A stretch of DNA of 64,000 nt, taken from contig VHZZ01001016.1 in assembly GCA_009801015.1 (NCBI GenBank), positions 9,889 to 73,888 of the forward strand, given 5' to 3'. Within the stretch, counting starts at the first letter, position 1. Each line of letters opens with the position of its first letter. Positions 43,675 to 55,344 of the stretch are shown one piece after another. The position numbers and the translations under genes are program-made. The notes beneath the pieces are model-generated. The model ran no database searches, was not told the origin of the DNA, and saw only the letters and a program-made list of their open reading frames with translations. Source of the DNA: Silene noctiflora (lineage: Eukaryota > Streptophyta > Magnoliopsida > Caryophyllales > Caryophyllaceae).

Positions 43675-44250
43675 ATGAAGACAATGTCATTTGGAACTCT
43701 TATGCTCCTTCTCCTCCTTAATTATTCAGGTATGATACGTCTTGTTTAAAACCGTCTTAATTTGAGACATTTAACGTTTCCTTGCATTTTCACCTGGATT
43801 TTAATCTGTTGTGTGAGTTGTCATAAGTTAAGACGGTATTAAATCAGAATTGGTGATTCGGGTAATAAGATCATCTTCACTTTTTTTTTTCTTAAATGTT
43901 TTAACTCGGTTGATATACCAGGTTATACTACAGCCATAAGGAAGTGTCCCATGACAGTTTCGAAGTATTCAATTTGTACGGCGTCTCCAGCTCCAGCTCC
44001 AGCCCCGGAGCCATCGATGGCTAGCGACGATTTGTCAGAATTGATACCACCCCCTATCGATTTAACGGATGGGCCGGATAGTGGTGAAGAGTCGACAACA
44101 GCTCCAGTTCCAGCACCAGAGCCATCGAAAGCTAGTGGCGAAGAGCCAGTTCCAACTGCAGAGCCATCAAAGCTCAACAACGGCGCGCCCCCCAGGCTAA
44201 GCAACGAAGAACCAGCATCCCCAGAGCTGCCTAGGCCTAACAATGCATAA
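43675..44250 (+). CDS. Secreted proline-rich protein B
   Basis: Exon 1 (43675-43729) encodes MKTMSFGTLMLLLLLNYS and exon 2 (43922-44250) the rest; 127 residues in total. The mature part starts GYTTAIRKCPM, then SKYSICTAS (the same two Cys as gene A), then PAPAPAPEPS and PVPAPEPSKASGEEP repeats. An acidic stretch (SELIPPPIDLTDGPDSGEE) is absent from A. The end is SNEEPASPELPRPNNA. The A-specific 10-residue units are reduced to two degenerate ones (NNGAPPRLSNEEPASP). The signal peptide is almost identical to that of A at DNA level, whereas the repeat part has diverged. Function unknown; it is probably an extracellular hydroxyproline-rich protein. Confidence 0.75.
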
Positions 44251-44985
44251 AAATGTCGTTGCTTTGTTTACATTAACTAAATACCAATAAAATGAATATT
44301 ATCGAACGTACCATTATGGTTTTTTCAATAAATTAATTATGGAGTATTATTTTAGTAATAAGAAAAATAATCCTAACAACTTTTGTTTGATCACAAATTC
44401 TCATTTGTGACGGCACTATTCCGTCACAAGCAAGACAGTCTGTTGTTTGATGTCTCGTTGAATAGTCTGTGTTTCAGCGTTATGCGACTTCATGTGCATG
44501 AAAAAAACATCGTACTAAAGGATGTTGTGCGCCACAAATACATACAGTACGTATGTGGTGTTGTTTTGTCGATTAACTAACAGTCTAACACCAACAACTT
44601 TGTATGAATATCAATCTTGCCTTTCATGTTTGCAAATAAATCGATCATGTACTCCCGAGATTTAAATGATAATTGACAAACAAGTGTAAAAATCGAGTTT
44701 TTGTATAAAATTGGACTGAGCATTTTTACAGTTAGGTGAGCCTTCGATATGTAGTCCACCAAATAACCAACCCTCAAAACTCCCAGCACACCTACATTAG
44801 TTTTAACCAATATCAAACAGCTACTAGCAAAAAACAGGCGACATGCATACATGAGGAACCGGAGAGGAAATAGACTCTCGAAAGGAAGGCAGTCGCTTTG
44901 TTGTCGATCTTTGTTTTGCTTCCTGAACTCTGGGATGGAGCTCGTCCTGGACAGAGAAACTACTCGTAATAATAGGAGCTTGCGC
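44251..44985. other. 3' flanks of gene B and the TOM1-like gene
   Basis: 44395-44450 holds a small inverted repeat (ATTTGTGACGG / CCGTCACAAG), a MITE end type also seen at 36195. No further gene is seen between the two convergent genes. Confidence 0.5.
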
Positions 44986-47900
44986 TCAACGAATTGGAGT
45001 GTACAGAGGCAATTTAGATGATGATACTTGTTTTGGAGGCAGCTTTCTAAGAATAAATAGGACAAGTGCCGAGGGAAGTATCTCAACCAACTGTTGTTTC
45101 CATCAGACAAGGCACGGGAAATCAGAGTTATAAACAATAAATGGAAAAAACAGAAAACTAAAATTGTAGGGGAAGGTTTTGAAAAGATTACCGAGTAATA
45201 AATAAAATCCAAAATTGGGTGGTCCAAAACTTTAAGAGATAAGTTAGCATCGAAGGCAGAGGCTGCAACCTGTAGACACGTTTTGGGAGTTAGCAACTGA
45301 CGGTAAAATCAACATAAACCTCGTGGGAACTGAAGCATTAATAGCAAATATTGTGTAAAGGCATGTGAAACCTTGATAACCTGATTGCCATGCGGTCTCA
45401 CGGAGTCATGGCACAGATTTAATACCATGTGTGAAACTAAAGAATTTAGGATGATGATGAAACTAAAACGAAAGTCTTGATAATAAAATGTGGCCACAGA
45501 ACATTGAAAGTCGGGAAAATTAATTGACGAATAAAGTCAGTGCAGAGCTGGAACAAGTTCTCAGGAGGCACTTACCATGAAGCAACGAATGAGAAAACAA
45601 GTGAAACATATCGCTGTAACCCACCCAACCTGCAGTAAATTAGGAGCAAATATTAGCATTACATGTGGCATCTCTAAACTTAACTCCTTTTTAAGGCAAC
45701 CAATGATCGGAGCCCACCGGAGCTCTAATTGAAGAGCTACGACTCTCTACCTATCCCCAAGGTGAAGCAAGCCGATGTCTGAACTCTGAATGTTTCCCCA
45801 AAGGGGGTGGCTTACCTCATAAACAAGGACTTTAGTTGTTTCAATAAGTCTTTAATGAGATGGTCTCAGTCAATATTTGGTATGGTCTCAGAGTGCAACG
45901 GTCTCAAATTACAGAATTTGTGTAGTTGATTTCCATTAAATTAGAGATATACACATTATATCAATGAATAATAGCAGGTGTTACCAACATGCACCTCTAA
46001 ATAAAATTTTGTCGGTTTCCCAAGAAACGAAAATCACATTAAGATTATTCTGATTCTCCTAGGATTCATCAAGCCAACCCATCTATCTATACTACACATA
46101 CAAATTTGTCAGTTTCCAAGAACATTGACAAAGAAGCGAGCAACATGGCACCTTTGCTTACCGCACATTAATTGCCTACGGATACTTTTCTGTTAGACCA
46201 TACTTATTGAAGGTTTCATGACTGTCACATTGATACATGTGGCGACAAATATTGACAAAGGACGGACTCGGTTTCATGATGCCATCTGAGGTTGTGTCAT
46301 TCATGACACAAACGTAATAATGGAGACAATAACAAACATTGGAGTGAGAAATTTCAGCAGAAAAGGTTTGAGAAGCCGATGAGCAATCCAAGAAGATGTG
46401 ACAGCTATAGTTTGGTTTAGCTAAAATCAGAACGTAACATTCATTATAGTGACACTGAAAATCTAGCATTGCCAGTAGACTTAGTAGAATGGCCAAATAG
46501 CTAAAGGGTTACCCGGCTACCCCAAGTTCCTTGTCGACAACGATACAAACATAAGATCTTTCAACTGCCAAGACCACACACAGCTGCCAATAAGGATCGC
46601 AGCTCATAGTTACCAAGTAAGCATCAATTTCTTAGGATTCTAGGAACAGTTATTTTGTGAACTTTATGTTAAAGGTTGTCATACGAAAGAATCAAAGAGA
46701 CAAACCTCGTGAAGTTTCTTTCTTCGTCCTTTTGATTCAATAGGGAAGCGTCGCAGCATAAAAAATAACCTGCAATTAGAACATTTAATATGAACACTTT
46801 CTAGAATCTAGATAATACACTTCAGCACTGTTAGGATTTCTTCTAAAATGACTTACCCTCCGCCGTATAGCAGGAATCCAAGTGCTGCAATAAAAGAGAC
46901 CACTGCAAGAGGGGAAAAAAAATGGTATGATGTAATCCGATTTCCGAAAGCTTTCATGGAGAAAGTTAGACTGGAAATGTGGCATTTTCTAAAACAACTT
47001 GGTAACTAACCTGCAATAAATACTTGGCTGATAGATTCAACTAAACTGTTCGCATTCGTCCAAAGGTATATCCAGATGAAAACCTGACAGGCTAGATTTT
47101 CTTAGCACATTGCATTACAAAAGAATGTATGTAATATAACGTACACCTTTCTGGCATATTAAGAAATTAATGAGTAAACATTTTTCCAGCAGCTTAAACA
47201 TAATCAATATAAAGAACCATTAATTTATTCTCATTTATCAGCCCCATAACATAATACAAAATAATCACATACGTGACAAATCCCATACGCGGACAAGTTA
47301 ATCACGGCTACAAGATTTGAGATGCAAAAGTCAAAGTATGCTTTCAAGTTGTTTCCCATTATATCCACAATGATAATAGAAGAAACATCGAAGCATAATT
47401 TTAAGAAGTGCCTTTATACCATTTAAGTACCAAACAATCCTTTTTTCACGGATTTTTTTGATAACAATTGAAATCTACCATAATCATCATCAGTCTCCAG
47501 CTGTTATAAATTAGCTCTCAACTAAATATGTGTAAGATAACAATTACCTCCCTTTATGAGGTAACTGTTACCTTCATTCCCCATTTCCACCCTTGCTAAT
47601 TGCTATCTCTACTTTTCCGCATTTTCTTCTTATATTGAGTAAGCTCTATTACGCATAATAATTACCTCTATTGAAGGCAAACCTTACAGCCTTACAGGCG
47701 ATGGTCTATGTTAAACAAGAAATCAACCCACAAAGATATGTGGTAGTTGTAGGTGCAATGCAATTTCAAACGGATTCTTTTGTTTTGAGATATGAGAAGG
47801 CAATCTAGGCATTACAGCTAAAACATTAACAATCTTGCGTTGGATATGCACGTACAAATATAACATGGATCAACTTCGAGCACTGATAGGGCACGTCACC

Positions 47901-50248
47901 AAATTAAGAAAGAGATGCTAGAAAGGAAAATAAAACTGACCTGAATGACGTATATAACACAATTAACTAAAAGATACCAAGCCCTGAGCTTATCTGTCGG
48001 AAGACTTTTAGCCTGCTCATCAATTACATTCAGACAGCATAGGTATTAGTCATATGTAAAATTCGACATCACATCAAACAACTAACAAACTGCTTTTGAG
48101 TTTTGACTGCACGTATCCTAAACATTTGATCTCAAACATGCATATCACGACACGAGTAGTCTAAAGTTACAAAATTAAGTTAGAAGAAAGGTGCAACTGT
48201 TAGGAAGAGAAGTTTGGCAGAATTTATAACCTAAACCAAAAACTTATAGAGCTAGACAATAACTTTAAGAACATCATTAAAAACAATAATGTGGAAATCT
48301 CTTTCAAACAAGCTAATGCCTTAATTTTAAGAGTTTAAGAGATCAGAATTCCATTTAGTACCTGATAATATATCTCAGCCCAGAAGAGAACCAATAGTGT
48401 GTAGGTCGTAAAGAATAGCAACCCAGGGAGGTCCAGTAAAATCAACGTTAATGCCTGTTTCAAGCATTACATCAGATTTAAGAACACCGGCTATAGAAAT
48501 CAGTGCAGTATGAACTATGAAGAAGATGGCATCGTGTTGAAATTTAAATAATTATATGGCGAAAGGCAAATCACATAAAGATTCCACAATACGTTTAGTT
48601 ATAATGAATAGTAGATGCGCGGTGTGCCTTTTTCTAGCATAAAGGCCAATACCAGAGAACGTAAAGCCTGTAAGTGAAATATTATGGTTTGAAGCTGCAT
48701 TATTGATGAAGGCGAACAGTCTAACACCACAGATTGAGGCTTGAGCATCAAACCTCGCATATCAAGGTCACATAACACTCCTAAAGTCATAAGCTTGTAA
48801 CTTCTCAGTTCTACTTGTTCTAAAGTCCTAATTTTTTTCCTTTTTCTGATAAATTACCGAATACCCTTTCTTGCTATTGGGAGAGACCAACCAGTTTAAC
48901 AATATGTACATGAGACTAGATGCAATTAAGAGTATAAGATAAAAGCTCGATTGGGAGTGAAGCATCTTGAAACTAAGTAAATAAAACAATGCGACTTACC
49001 CTGGGCTTTAAAACGAATACAAGCATGTGAAAGCCAAAAATCGCTGCACGCACTGCACAATAATGCAAAGCCCCAGTCTTAGAAACAAGGTAAGCAAAAA
49101 TAAGCAAGAAAAGGACATAACCAATCAAGAAGGCAGTCTCAGTCACCTCCATTAACAATAACATTCATAAGATGGAAAACCTTCTGTGTTGTCCAACCGT
49201 TTTCAGGCACTCTCAACTGAATCCTTAAAAGTTGAACCTGCCAATAAAACAACTATATCAAACCCACTATTCATAAACAATATGGAGTAAAAGTGTAGAA
49301 CCTTCTATCGAATTCGCCTAAGAACAACTAAAAATTCGACTCAGATGATAAGTTCAAGACTTCATTTAGGTACTCAAAGTAAAATCAAACTTTGATAACA
49401 CTCATAAGTATATGAGATCCTCAAAAGCTCAAAACTTTATTTTTGGTTGCAGGATACACCAAACCCTAACCAATTTGCAAAATCAGTTTGGGTATTCGTA
49501 TCATAACTTATATGCTTAAAATTACTCCAAAAAGATCTCTCTCTCTCACACACACACACTTACGTATTCATTGGGCAGCCCTGATTTTACCTTAAGTTTA
49601 TGCAACAACTCCAATAAGCATCAAAGAACAGTTTATATCAATGCCACAGTAACACCCCAAATCAACCAACTTTATAACTGAACAAAACAATTTACTGAAC
49701 TTGGCATCAGAGATAACTATACTAATCTATCCCAATCATTTGTTTACCTTTGATTATACCCTCACAATGAATAAAAAAGGTAAACAAATGATCGTCACAA
49801 AGTGACTATACGCAACAGTTGGGAAATCCATTCAACAGTATAACATATCAAATTATAAAACAAAACCCCATAAAAGTTTCAAACAAGAAGTCAACTTTTA
49901 TCATCTTACAAAGTAACACACAAATAACTTCACCAAATTTACCAACAAAAATAACAGTAAAACCAACCAAAAGCAAAACAGTAAAAACCCAAAAAGATTC
50001 AACCTTTATATACACCAATTACCAAATACTATCCCAAAATAACATCACCAAAATTACCAACAAAAAACACAGTAAAATAAACCAAAGCAAACAGTAAAAA
50101 AAAAAACCCAAGTTGAAAAAGAGAAGAAAATTACAAGGGCAATAAGGGAAACAAGAGCATAAGCAGCAGAAAGGGTAAAAAATATATCATCTTGCCACCG
50201 AGGTGACTCATTGATTTCATCCCACCACCCTGCCATTAACTCAGCCAT
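44986..50248 (-). CDS. TOM1/TOM3-like seven-helix membrane protein, 11 exons
   Basis: Exons (minus): 50135-50248, 49147-49237, 49000-49052, 48362-48454, 47941-48012, 47011-47083, 46857-46902, 46706-46769, 45576-45629, 45192-45269, 44986-45090. All joins are GT-AG and give 280 residues. Landmarks: [131 protein letters not shown]. This is the TOM1/TOM3/THH1 family: tonoplast proteins with about seven membrane segments, first known as host factors that tobamovirus replication proteins bind. Their normal role is less clear. Length agrees with TOM1 (about 290). The invariant Arg of YGGRLF is Gly here. Parts of the gene were duplicated to 43.0-43.5 kb. It looks functional. Confidence 0.92.
49728..49803. 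mobile_element. Degenerate small Stowaway element in TOM1-like intron 1
   Basis: CCCAATCATTTGTTTACC and GGTAAACAAATGATCG form an inverted pair about 70 bp apart. It is the same family as 61889 and 62465. Confidence 0.6.
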
Positions 50249-50682
50249 TATCTTTGTGATTAATAATTCTGATTAATTGATGATTATGATGATTAATTGA
50301 TTGATGATGAAGATGATGATTTGGATGATTATTATGGGGGGAATAAATTGGGAAAAGGTGGAGATTGGTTGTTGGTCGGTCCAAATAATGAAATAATAAT
50401 TGTATATTATATAGTTTTGTTTGGTTGTTTTTATGTATGTCTCCTGAATGCTATGAGAGACAGGAAATTATGTAGCATGACATAAATTGTTGATGATATA
50501 TATGGGTGGATTTTGGAAAGACAGCTTCTTTGACTTGTAAAACAAAAACAAAGAGGGTATTCTACCAAGAGTCCAATTCCTTTTGGATGTTCGATAACCG
50601 TATCGAAAATCCGATTTTGCTTACTTTTGCTTATATATAGTTCTATTTTGTTTCTAATTAGTACTCTTTGATTTAACATTTA
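50249..50682. promoter_or_regulatory. Leader and promoter region of the TOM1-like gene
   Basis: Rich in GATGAT / TGATTA repeats near the start codon (50262-50330). The TATA element is not certain. Confidence 0.4.
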
Positions 50683-51057
50683 GATCATCCCCAAGCAAAG
50701 GTCACGCTAATTAAGTCACGACCCTGTTTTACTCTTAATCTCAATCTATTTATCTTGACCTACTTTCACCCTCCCAAGCAGAAGGTCACGACCTAGGTCA
50801 TCAACCCAATCATTTGGTCACAAATTAATCATGCATTTTATACTTTTTATTGTTTTTTAATTGTCCAACCAATAACAATTGGACACATACTAGGTCAATA
50901 AGGAGGTCAATTTGCTCAACCTTGGTCACAAATTGACCATTTCATGTTTTTGGTCACAAATTGACCTCCTTTGATCACAAATTAAAACTCCTAATTGTGT
51001 AATTAGCATGACCAAGCAAGGTCATGACCTACCAATTGACCTTGCTTGGGGATGGTC
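50683..51057. mobile_element. PIF/Harbinger (Tourist-type) MITE with TTA duplication
   Basis: The ends GATCATCCCCAAGCAAAGGTCA and TGACCTTGCTTGGGGATGGTC are inverted repeats. TTA flanks both sides (50680-50682 and 51058-51060), the usual PIF/Harbinger target. The interior is full of GGTCA and TGACC in both orientations (GGTCACAAATTGACC occurs several times). 375 bp, no frame. Confidence 0.85.
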
Positions 51058-51079
51058 TTAGGCCTTTTTTTTTTAATTA

Positions 51080-51205
51080 ATTTCATATCAGTTCAGTTCA
51101 ACTCGATTCAATTTAGTTCAATTCAACTGTTCTTTTTACACATTAACTTTTACTCCAGTTCAGTTCAGTTCAATTCAGCTCCATTAAATTTAGTTCAATT
51201 CAGGC
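51080..51205. repeat. (TTCAG)n-type MITE copy
   Basis: Two blocks of TTCAGTTCAATTCAGCTC-like pentamers lie on both sides of CTGTTCTTTTTACAC. It is the same family as 15590, 52227 and 60755. Confidence 0.7.
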
Positions 51206-51701
51206 CTTATTTATTAAAATCTTTATAATCCCTCCTTATTACTAAGAGGATAAAAATTCTCTTAGTTTTCCCTCCAAATGTTTCTATCTAAAAAAAGGAA
51301 CAATTAAAATTTTCCTTCTTTAAACTATTATCTTTTTCATTAAAATATAATCTTATAATTAAACTTTAATCTTATAATTAAATTTAAAACTATGGATTTT
51401 CCACAAAATAAGATAAAATTGATGTTAAACTATAAAATATAAGTTGGTAATTTTTTGATTAAATGCAACTAGCTTAGATCCCGTGCAAAAATGCACGGGC
51501 ATATATAAATAATACATATAATTAAGTTTAATTTTTTTTATAGTTAATTATTGTATTTTTGAGTGTATAACATGCAGAGTAAATGGTTTATAATTTACAT
51601 GAAAAATATGTACTATAGAATCAACCTAAATGAATAATAAAAGATAAATAGAAAAGAATAATTATTATAATGATGTTATGAATTCAATCATTAAAGAATC
51701 A

Positions 51702-51865
51702 GTGGTGGATATAAGGGGTTAGCAGGGGGGCTCATCCCCGCTGCCGGTCAGAAATTTTTAAGTTTGTAGTTAAAATTCTCTAACTTTTTTCGATTTTCCC
51801 TTATACCATTACCCGTTAGTCCCTGTTGAAAATTTTAGTCCTTACGGGGGTCAATTTCTGACTAT
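51702..51865. repeat. Degenerate CAGTGGTGGA repeat
   Basis: It starts CAGTGGTGGATATAAGGGG and continues with GGGGGGCTCATCCCC. It is a relative of the repeat at 14440-14600. Confidence 0.45.
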
Positions 51866-52045
51866 GCTACCATTAAGAGTAAATGATTCTTTAATCTCGA
51901 ATCTCTAATTACTACCATAACTAATTGTACTTTTGTGCTTAGAATACGCTCCTTCAATTTTTGAAAGCTCTTAAATAGGCCCTAGCAATTTTGTGCCCTT
52001 ACCCGTCCTTTTTCTGCGGGCCGAGCAACCCGTGGGCTAGCGAGA

Positions 52046-52177
52046 NNNNNNNNNNNNNNNNNNNNNNNNNNNNNNNNNNNNNNNNNNNNNNNNNNNNNNN
52101 NNNNNNNNNNNNNNNNNNNNNNNNNNNNNNNNNNNNNNNNNNNNNNNNNNNNNNNNNNNNNNNNNNNNNNNNNNNNN
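52046..52177. other. Assembly gap (N)
   Basis: A run of 132 Ns inside the nested Helitron. Confidence 1.
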
Positions 52178-52226
52178 ATTTCTTTTATATTTAACCTTTA
52201 TAGTTTATATATTATGTTTTAGGTTG

Positions 52227-52396
52227 TGTTCTTTTGGACTTAATTTCAGTTCTTATAAGTTCAATTCCGATCATTTTCATTACTTATATGTTCAGTTCAG
52301 TTTCGTTCAATTTAAGTCAATTCAATTCAGGTCAGGTCAGGTCAATTCAGTTTAGATCAGTACATTCAATTCAGACAATTTTAGTCCAAAAGAACA
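52227..52396. mobile_element. (TTCAG)n MITE with clear ends
   Basis: The ends TGTTCTTTTGGACT and AGTCCAAAAGAACA are inverted repeats. The interior is a chain of TTCAG/TTCAA pentamers. It is the best-preserved copy of the family in this window; the target duplication is unclear. Confidence 0.7.
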
Positions 52397-52399
52397 GAT

Positions 52400-53125
52400 T
52401 CTTACTTATTAGTATTCCATATTTCTATGTAAATAAATATAAATTTATTTAAAATGTCATTTTTAAAAGTAAATAATAAAGGATTTAAATATCAAGCGAG
52501 CTTGGTTGTGAGTTTTTCTTAAAGTTCATACCCGTCATTTAACTTGGTGGATTGGGCTTGATCCACCTTCTTAACTTTGATTTTTAACTAATACAGAGTA
52601 TACTTTTTTCAAACCCGCTAAAAATGTCGGACATTCATAATGAGTCTGAAGACCCTTACACGAAATTCCATTAAAGTATCGTTCGAACTAAAGTAAATTT
52701 AATGGAATCTATAATATTTTGGAGAAAAAATCGACGTGAAAAATCGATTGAACCAATTAATTTGCCTTTTTTTACTTTCTAAAACATTAATTTATTGAAA
52801 AAATTCAAATTATTAAAATGTTTTAAAAATAAAAATAATGTACTGATTTTTTTATTCCAGTGCCTCCCTTACACGAAATTCCTGCGTCCGCCTCCCTCAC
52901 AGTGTAAAAAAGTCACAATTTCCATTGGCTATCGATTTTCCAAACAACAAAGAAGGCATATCTCTTTTGCCATCAATAGAAGTATCCGAGACCAAAAGTT
53001 TGGGAAATGAAATAATTTAATTTCATAACTCTTGTGTGTGCCATGATTTATAATAAATAGATGAAGAAATTTAGGAAACAAAAATACTCGTATCATTTTG
53101 CTAGATCTGTAAGGGTTTGCATGCA
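52400..53125. other. Helitron interior, nothing recognised
   Basis: A/T-rich sequence within the nested Helitron. Short frames near 52795-53010 show no family resemblance. Confidence 0.4.
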
Positions 53126-53855
53126 TAACATCATGCTAAGAATAATATTAGGTGGGCGAATAATTAATATGAGAATGTCACGTGTCATATTCGTTATTGT
53201 ATTATACTTTTATATAGATATAGATAAATATAGATAGATAGATAGATAGATTTTTATTTATAATACTATAAATTTAAAACGGGTTAACAATATTGTAATA
53301 GTTATAATTAATAATAAATACTATAATAAATTATGTTGGTTATCATTCTTTGATTACAGTGAATTGTTATTTTTGGCTAGTATTATAAAGATTCCATCAT
53401 TGAGTCCATGTTGATAAAATCTTTTCAGATTATTCTCGGGTAGTATATTTGGCTGGTATATATAGTTTTATATAGATGATCTTTATATAAAAAGATGTTG
53501 AAAAAATGCCTAAATTAAATTGTAGATTATACTTAGGCCTAGGCGGGAAAAAGCTAATGTGAGAATGATTGTGGGACTGCCACGTGTCTAGCGGTTCCTC
53601 TATTATACTTTTATATAGATAGATAATTATAACTTTAGAGAATAACTTGACACATACTTACCATTAAGTTTGTAACAAAAAAAAAATCATTAAAATAATC
53701 GGAGAAATGCATAAATGAAATCCTTAATTTTATGATAAAAAAAATATCGATTTCATAACAATACATCTTTCATAACTTTAGTTTTCTATTATAAATAACA
53801 CTATAAAAAATAAATACTCTATATATACCGCGCAATGTGCGGGATCTATATTAGT

Positions 53856-54545
53856 TGAGCAACAAAAATTTATGCAAACCTCGACAATTTGAAAGTGTAG
53901 GAGAATAAGGCAAGGTAATTAAAAGATCTCTGATATGTCAATATATGGAGTTATGAGTGGTAGACTAACACAAACTCACGAGAGAGAGTTTTACACTTTT
54001 ACCGTTCTAGTGATCTCATCCGATTAGAATTCGGAATAAATCGTATGGTCTACACCAAAAGAATTAAGTGTTTTAATCAACCCACTCGAAAATGGTTGAA
54101 CCTTAATTGACCTGACCCGACCCGACCCAAATCCTCGCAAACCCGAACAACTAAAACCCTAATTGACCCGACTTGATTAACTAGTTGCCAGGTCTATAAA
54201 TAACACAAAGATCGTTCCTTGTTTACAATCAATCATGCTCTTGATTACAATCAATCATTCATAGATCTCATAATAATATTCCCTATAGTTGTAGAAAGAT
54301 TGAACTTTTATGATAAGTATTGTGATTGTTTTCTTCTAATAATGTCATGATTGTCCGGCCCGACATCATGTAAATATTACTCAAATGTCTCATTCATTTG
54401 TTTACCTTTGATTAAAATATACGAGAAATAAAGTTACTTGAAGAATGTATAACTCATACAATATCATCCAAAATATTTTATTCTCATAATTTGTGGACAA
54501 TCTGACCATTCTTCTATAACATCAACTTATTACTAACATCAAGAG
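53856..54545. other. Upstream/downstream flank duplicated with the defensin-like locus
   Basis: 54330-54400 (TTTTCTTCTAATAATGTC, GTAAATATTACTCA) matches 57560-57590 and 57908-57950 with a Helitron in between there. 54100-54180 has a short tract of GACCCGACCC. No gene. Confidence 0.5.
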
Positions 54546-54549
54546 TATT

Positions 54550-54632
54550 TCGTATATAATTTTTTTTTTTTACAGCAATAAAGAAAGATATTCCTACATA
54601 GTATCGATCCGACAATTTCGTATATAATTTGA
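54550..54632 (-). mobile_element. Short SINE-like insertion with 16-bp target duplication
   Basis: ATTTCGTATATAATTT is present at about 54549-54564 and again at 54616-54631. Between them is a T run followed by about 45 bp (ACAGCAATAAAG... to ...GATCCGACA). On the minus strand this is a short body with a poly(A) tail. The duplicate locus near 58941 has only one TTTCGTATGTTGTTT copy and no insert. Confidence 0.65.
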
Positions 54633-54651
54633 TGTCACATTACAATCGTTA

Positions 54652-55132
54652 TTATGCCTTCGAAATTTGCTTTATCCAACAACAACATTCTGTGGGCAAC
54701 TCACAGTAACTTTTGATAAAGTCGGGATATCGTTGAGCACAGGATTCCCGGCACCCTTCCGGGTCACATTGATGACCTAGAGGAACACAATCAAGTGCAT
54801 AGCCGGGTTTCGGTCCAGGGTCTCCAGCATTTGCAATCCCTGCTTAATTTAACAATTAATTTACGTGAGACTGGTACAAAGACGTATAAAAAATACAATG
54901 CAATGAACTAAGAAAATGAGATTGCATCATCAGTCTTTCGTAAGATATTTTAAAAATGATTGTACACAAATTCTCATTGTACCGTCATTAGGGAGACTTA
55001 TTAATCATTGTAATAAAATAAAATAAAATAAAATAAAATAAAATTAAATGGGATTAAATTAGTGAAAATACACGTACCAACCGCAAGAAAGAGAGCTATA
55101 ATCCCAAATAGAAAAAATTGTGGAAACTTCAT
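54652..55132 (-). CDS. Defensin-like cysteine-rich secreted peptide
   Basis: Exon 1 (55078-55132) gives a signal peptide (MKFPQFFLFG, IIALFLAV). Exon 2 (54652-54839) gives the mature part; 80 residues in total. The cysteines are at 36, 43, 48, 52, 64, 70, 71 and 72, a pattern C-x6-C-x4-C-x3-C-x11-C-x5-CCC. The CxxxC step and the one-intron plan with the break inside the signal region are typical of plant defensin-like (DEFL/LCR) genes. Such peptides act outside the cell in defence or pollen-pistil signalling. The triple Cys near the end is unusual. A tandem copy lies at 58.98-59.54 kb. Target and disulphide pairing cannot be read from the sequence. Confidence 0.8.
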
Positions 55133-55344
55133 TGTTTTTCTTCAGAATGTATGACTGAATGAAAGGGACCAACTCGATTTTTATATCGAAAAATGAGATC
55201 TTTCGTTTAGAGTATACTTATAGAAATTTATAAATGTGATTGTTTTTTTTAAATCGTTTTATACAAGTAATTTCCTTTTACATGTAGGTTTTGTTATTTT
55301 TGTAATCTGATATGATTCTTACATATTTTTAATCATAGAAACAT
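55133..55344. promoter_or_regulatory. Defensin-like gene upstream region
   Basis: 55133-55200 is closely matched by 60149-60215 upstream of the broken copy (AAAGGG.CCAACTCGATTTTTATATCGAAAAATGAGAT). TTTTTATATCG may hold the TATA element (minus strand CGATATAAAAA), about 50 bp before the ATG. Confidence 0.5.

Larger units (their letters stand above)
51468..53623 (-). mobile_element. Helitron (minus), about 2.16 kb, nested
   Basis: The 3' end on the minus strand is CTAGT at 51472-51468. Before it lies the hairpin CCCGTGCATTTTTGCACGGG, about 11 bp upstream. The 5' end is TCTATCTATATAAAAG at 53623. A and T flank it as expected for Helitrons. A second, similar 5' end (TCTATATAAAAGTATAATA) lies at about 53215, so the 5' part is doubled. 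Inside are an assembly gap and a (TTCAG)n MITE. No Rep/helicase frame is seen in the known sequence, but part is missing. Confidence 0.65.
51229..53855 (+). mobile_element. Helitron (family 1) split by a younger Helitron
   Basis: The left part is 51229-51467 (start TCCCTCCTTATTACTAAG after an A) and the right part is 53624-53855 (end ...GTGCGGGATCTATATTAGT followed by T, with a CCGCGCA hairpin). The outer element without the insert is about 470 bp, near the normal length of this family. Confidence 0.65.

Noticed and set aside
43923-44243. 106-codon minus-strand frame rich in Gly and Ser
   Set aside because: It is the mirror frame of the proline-rich exon on the plus strand, which has the signal peptide, splice sites and a paralogue.
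44577-45296. 239-codon minus-strand frame
   Set aside because: Only its first part is real (exon 10 of the TOM1-like gene); the rest reads through intron and the next exon in a wrong frame.
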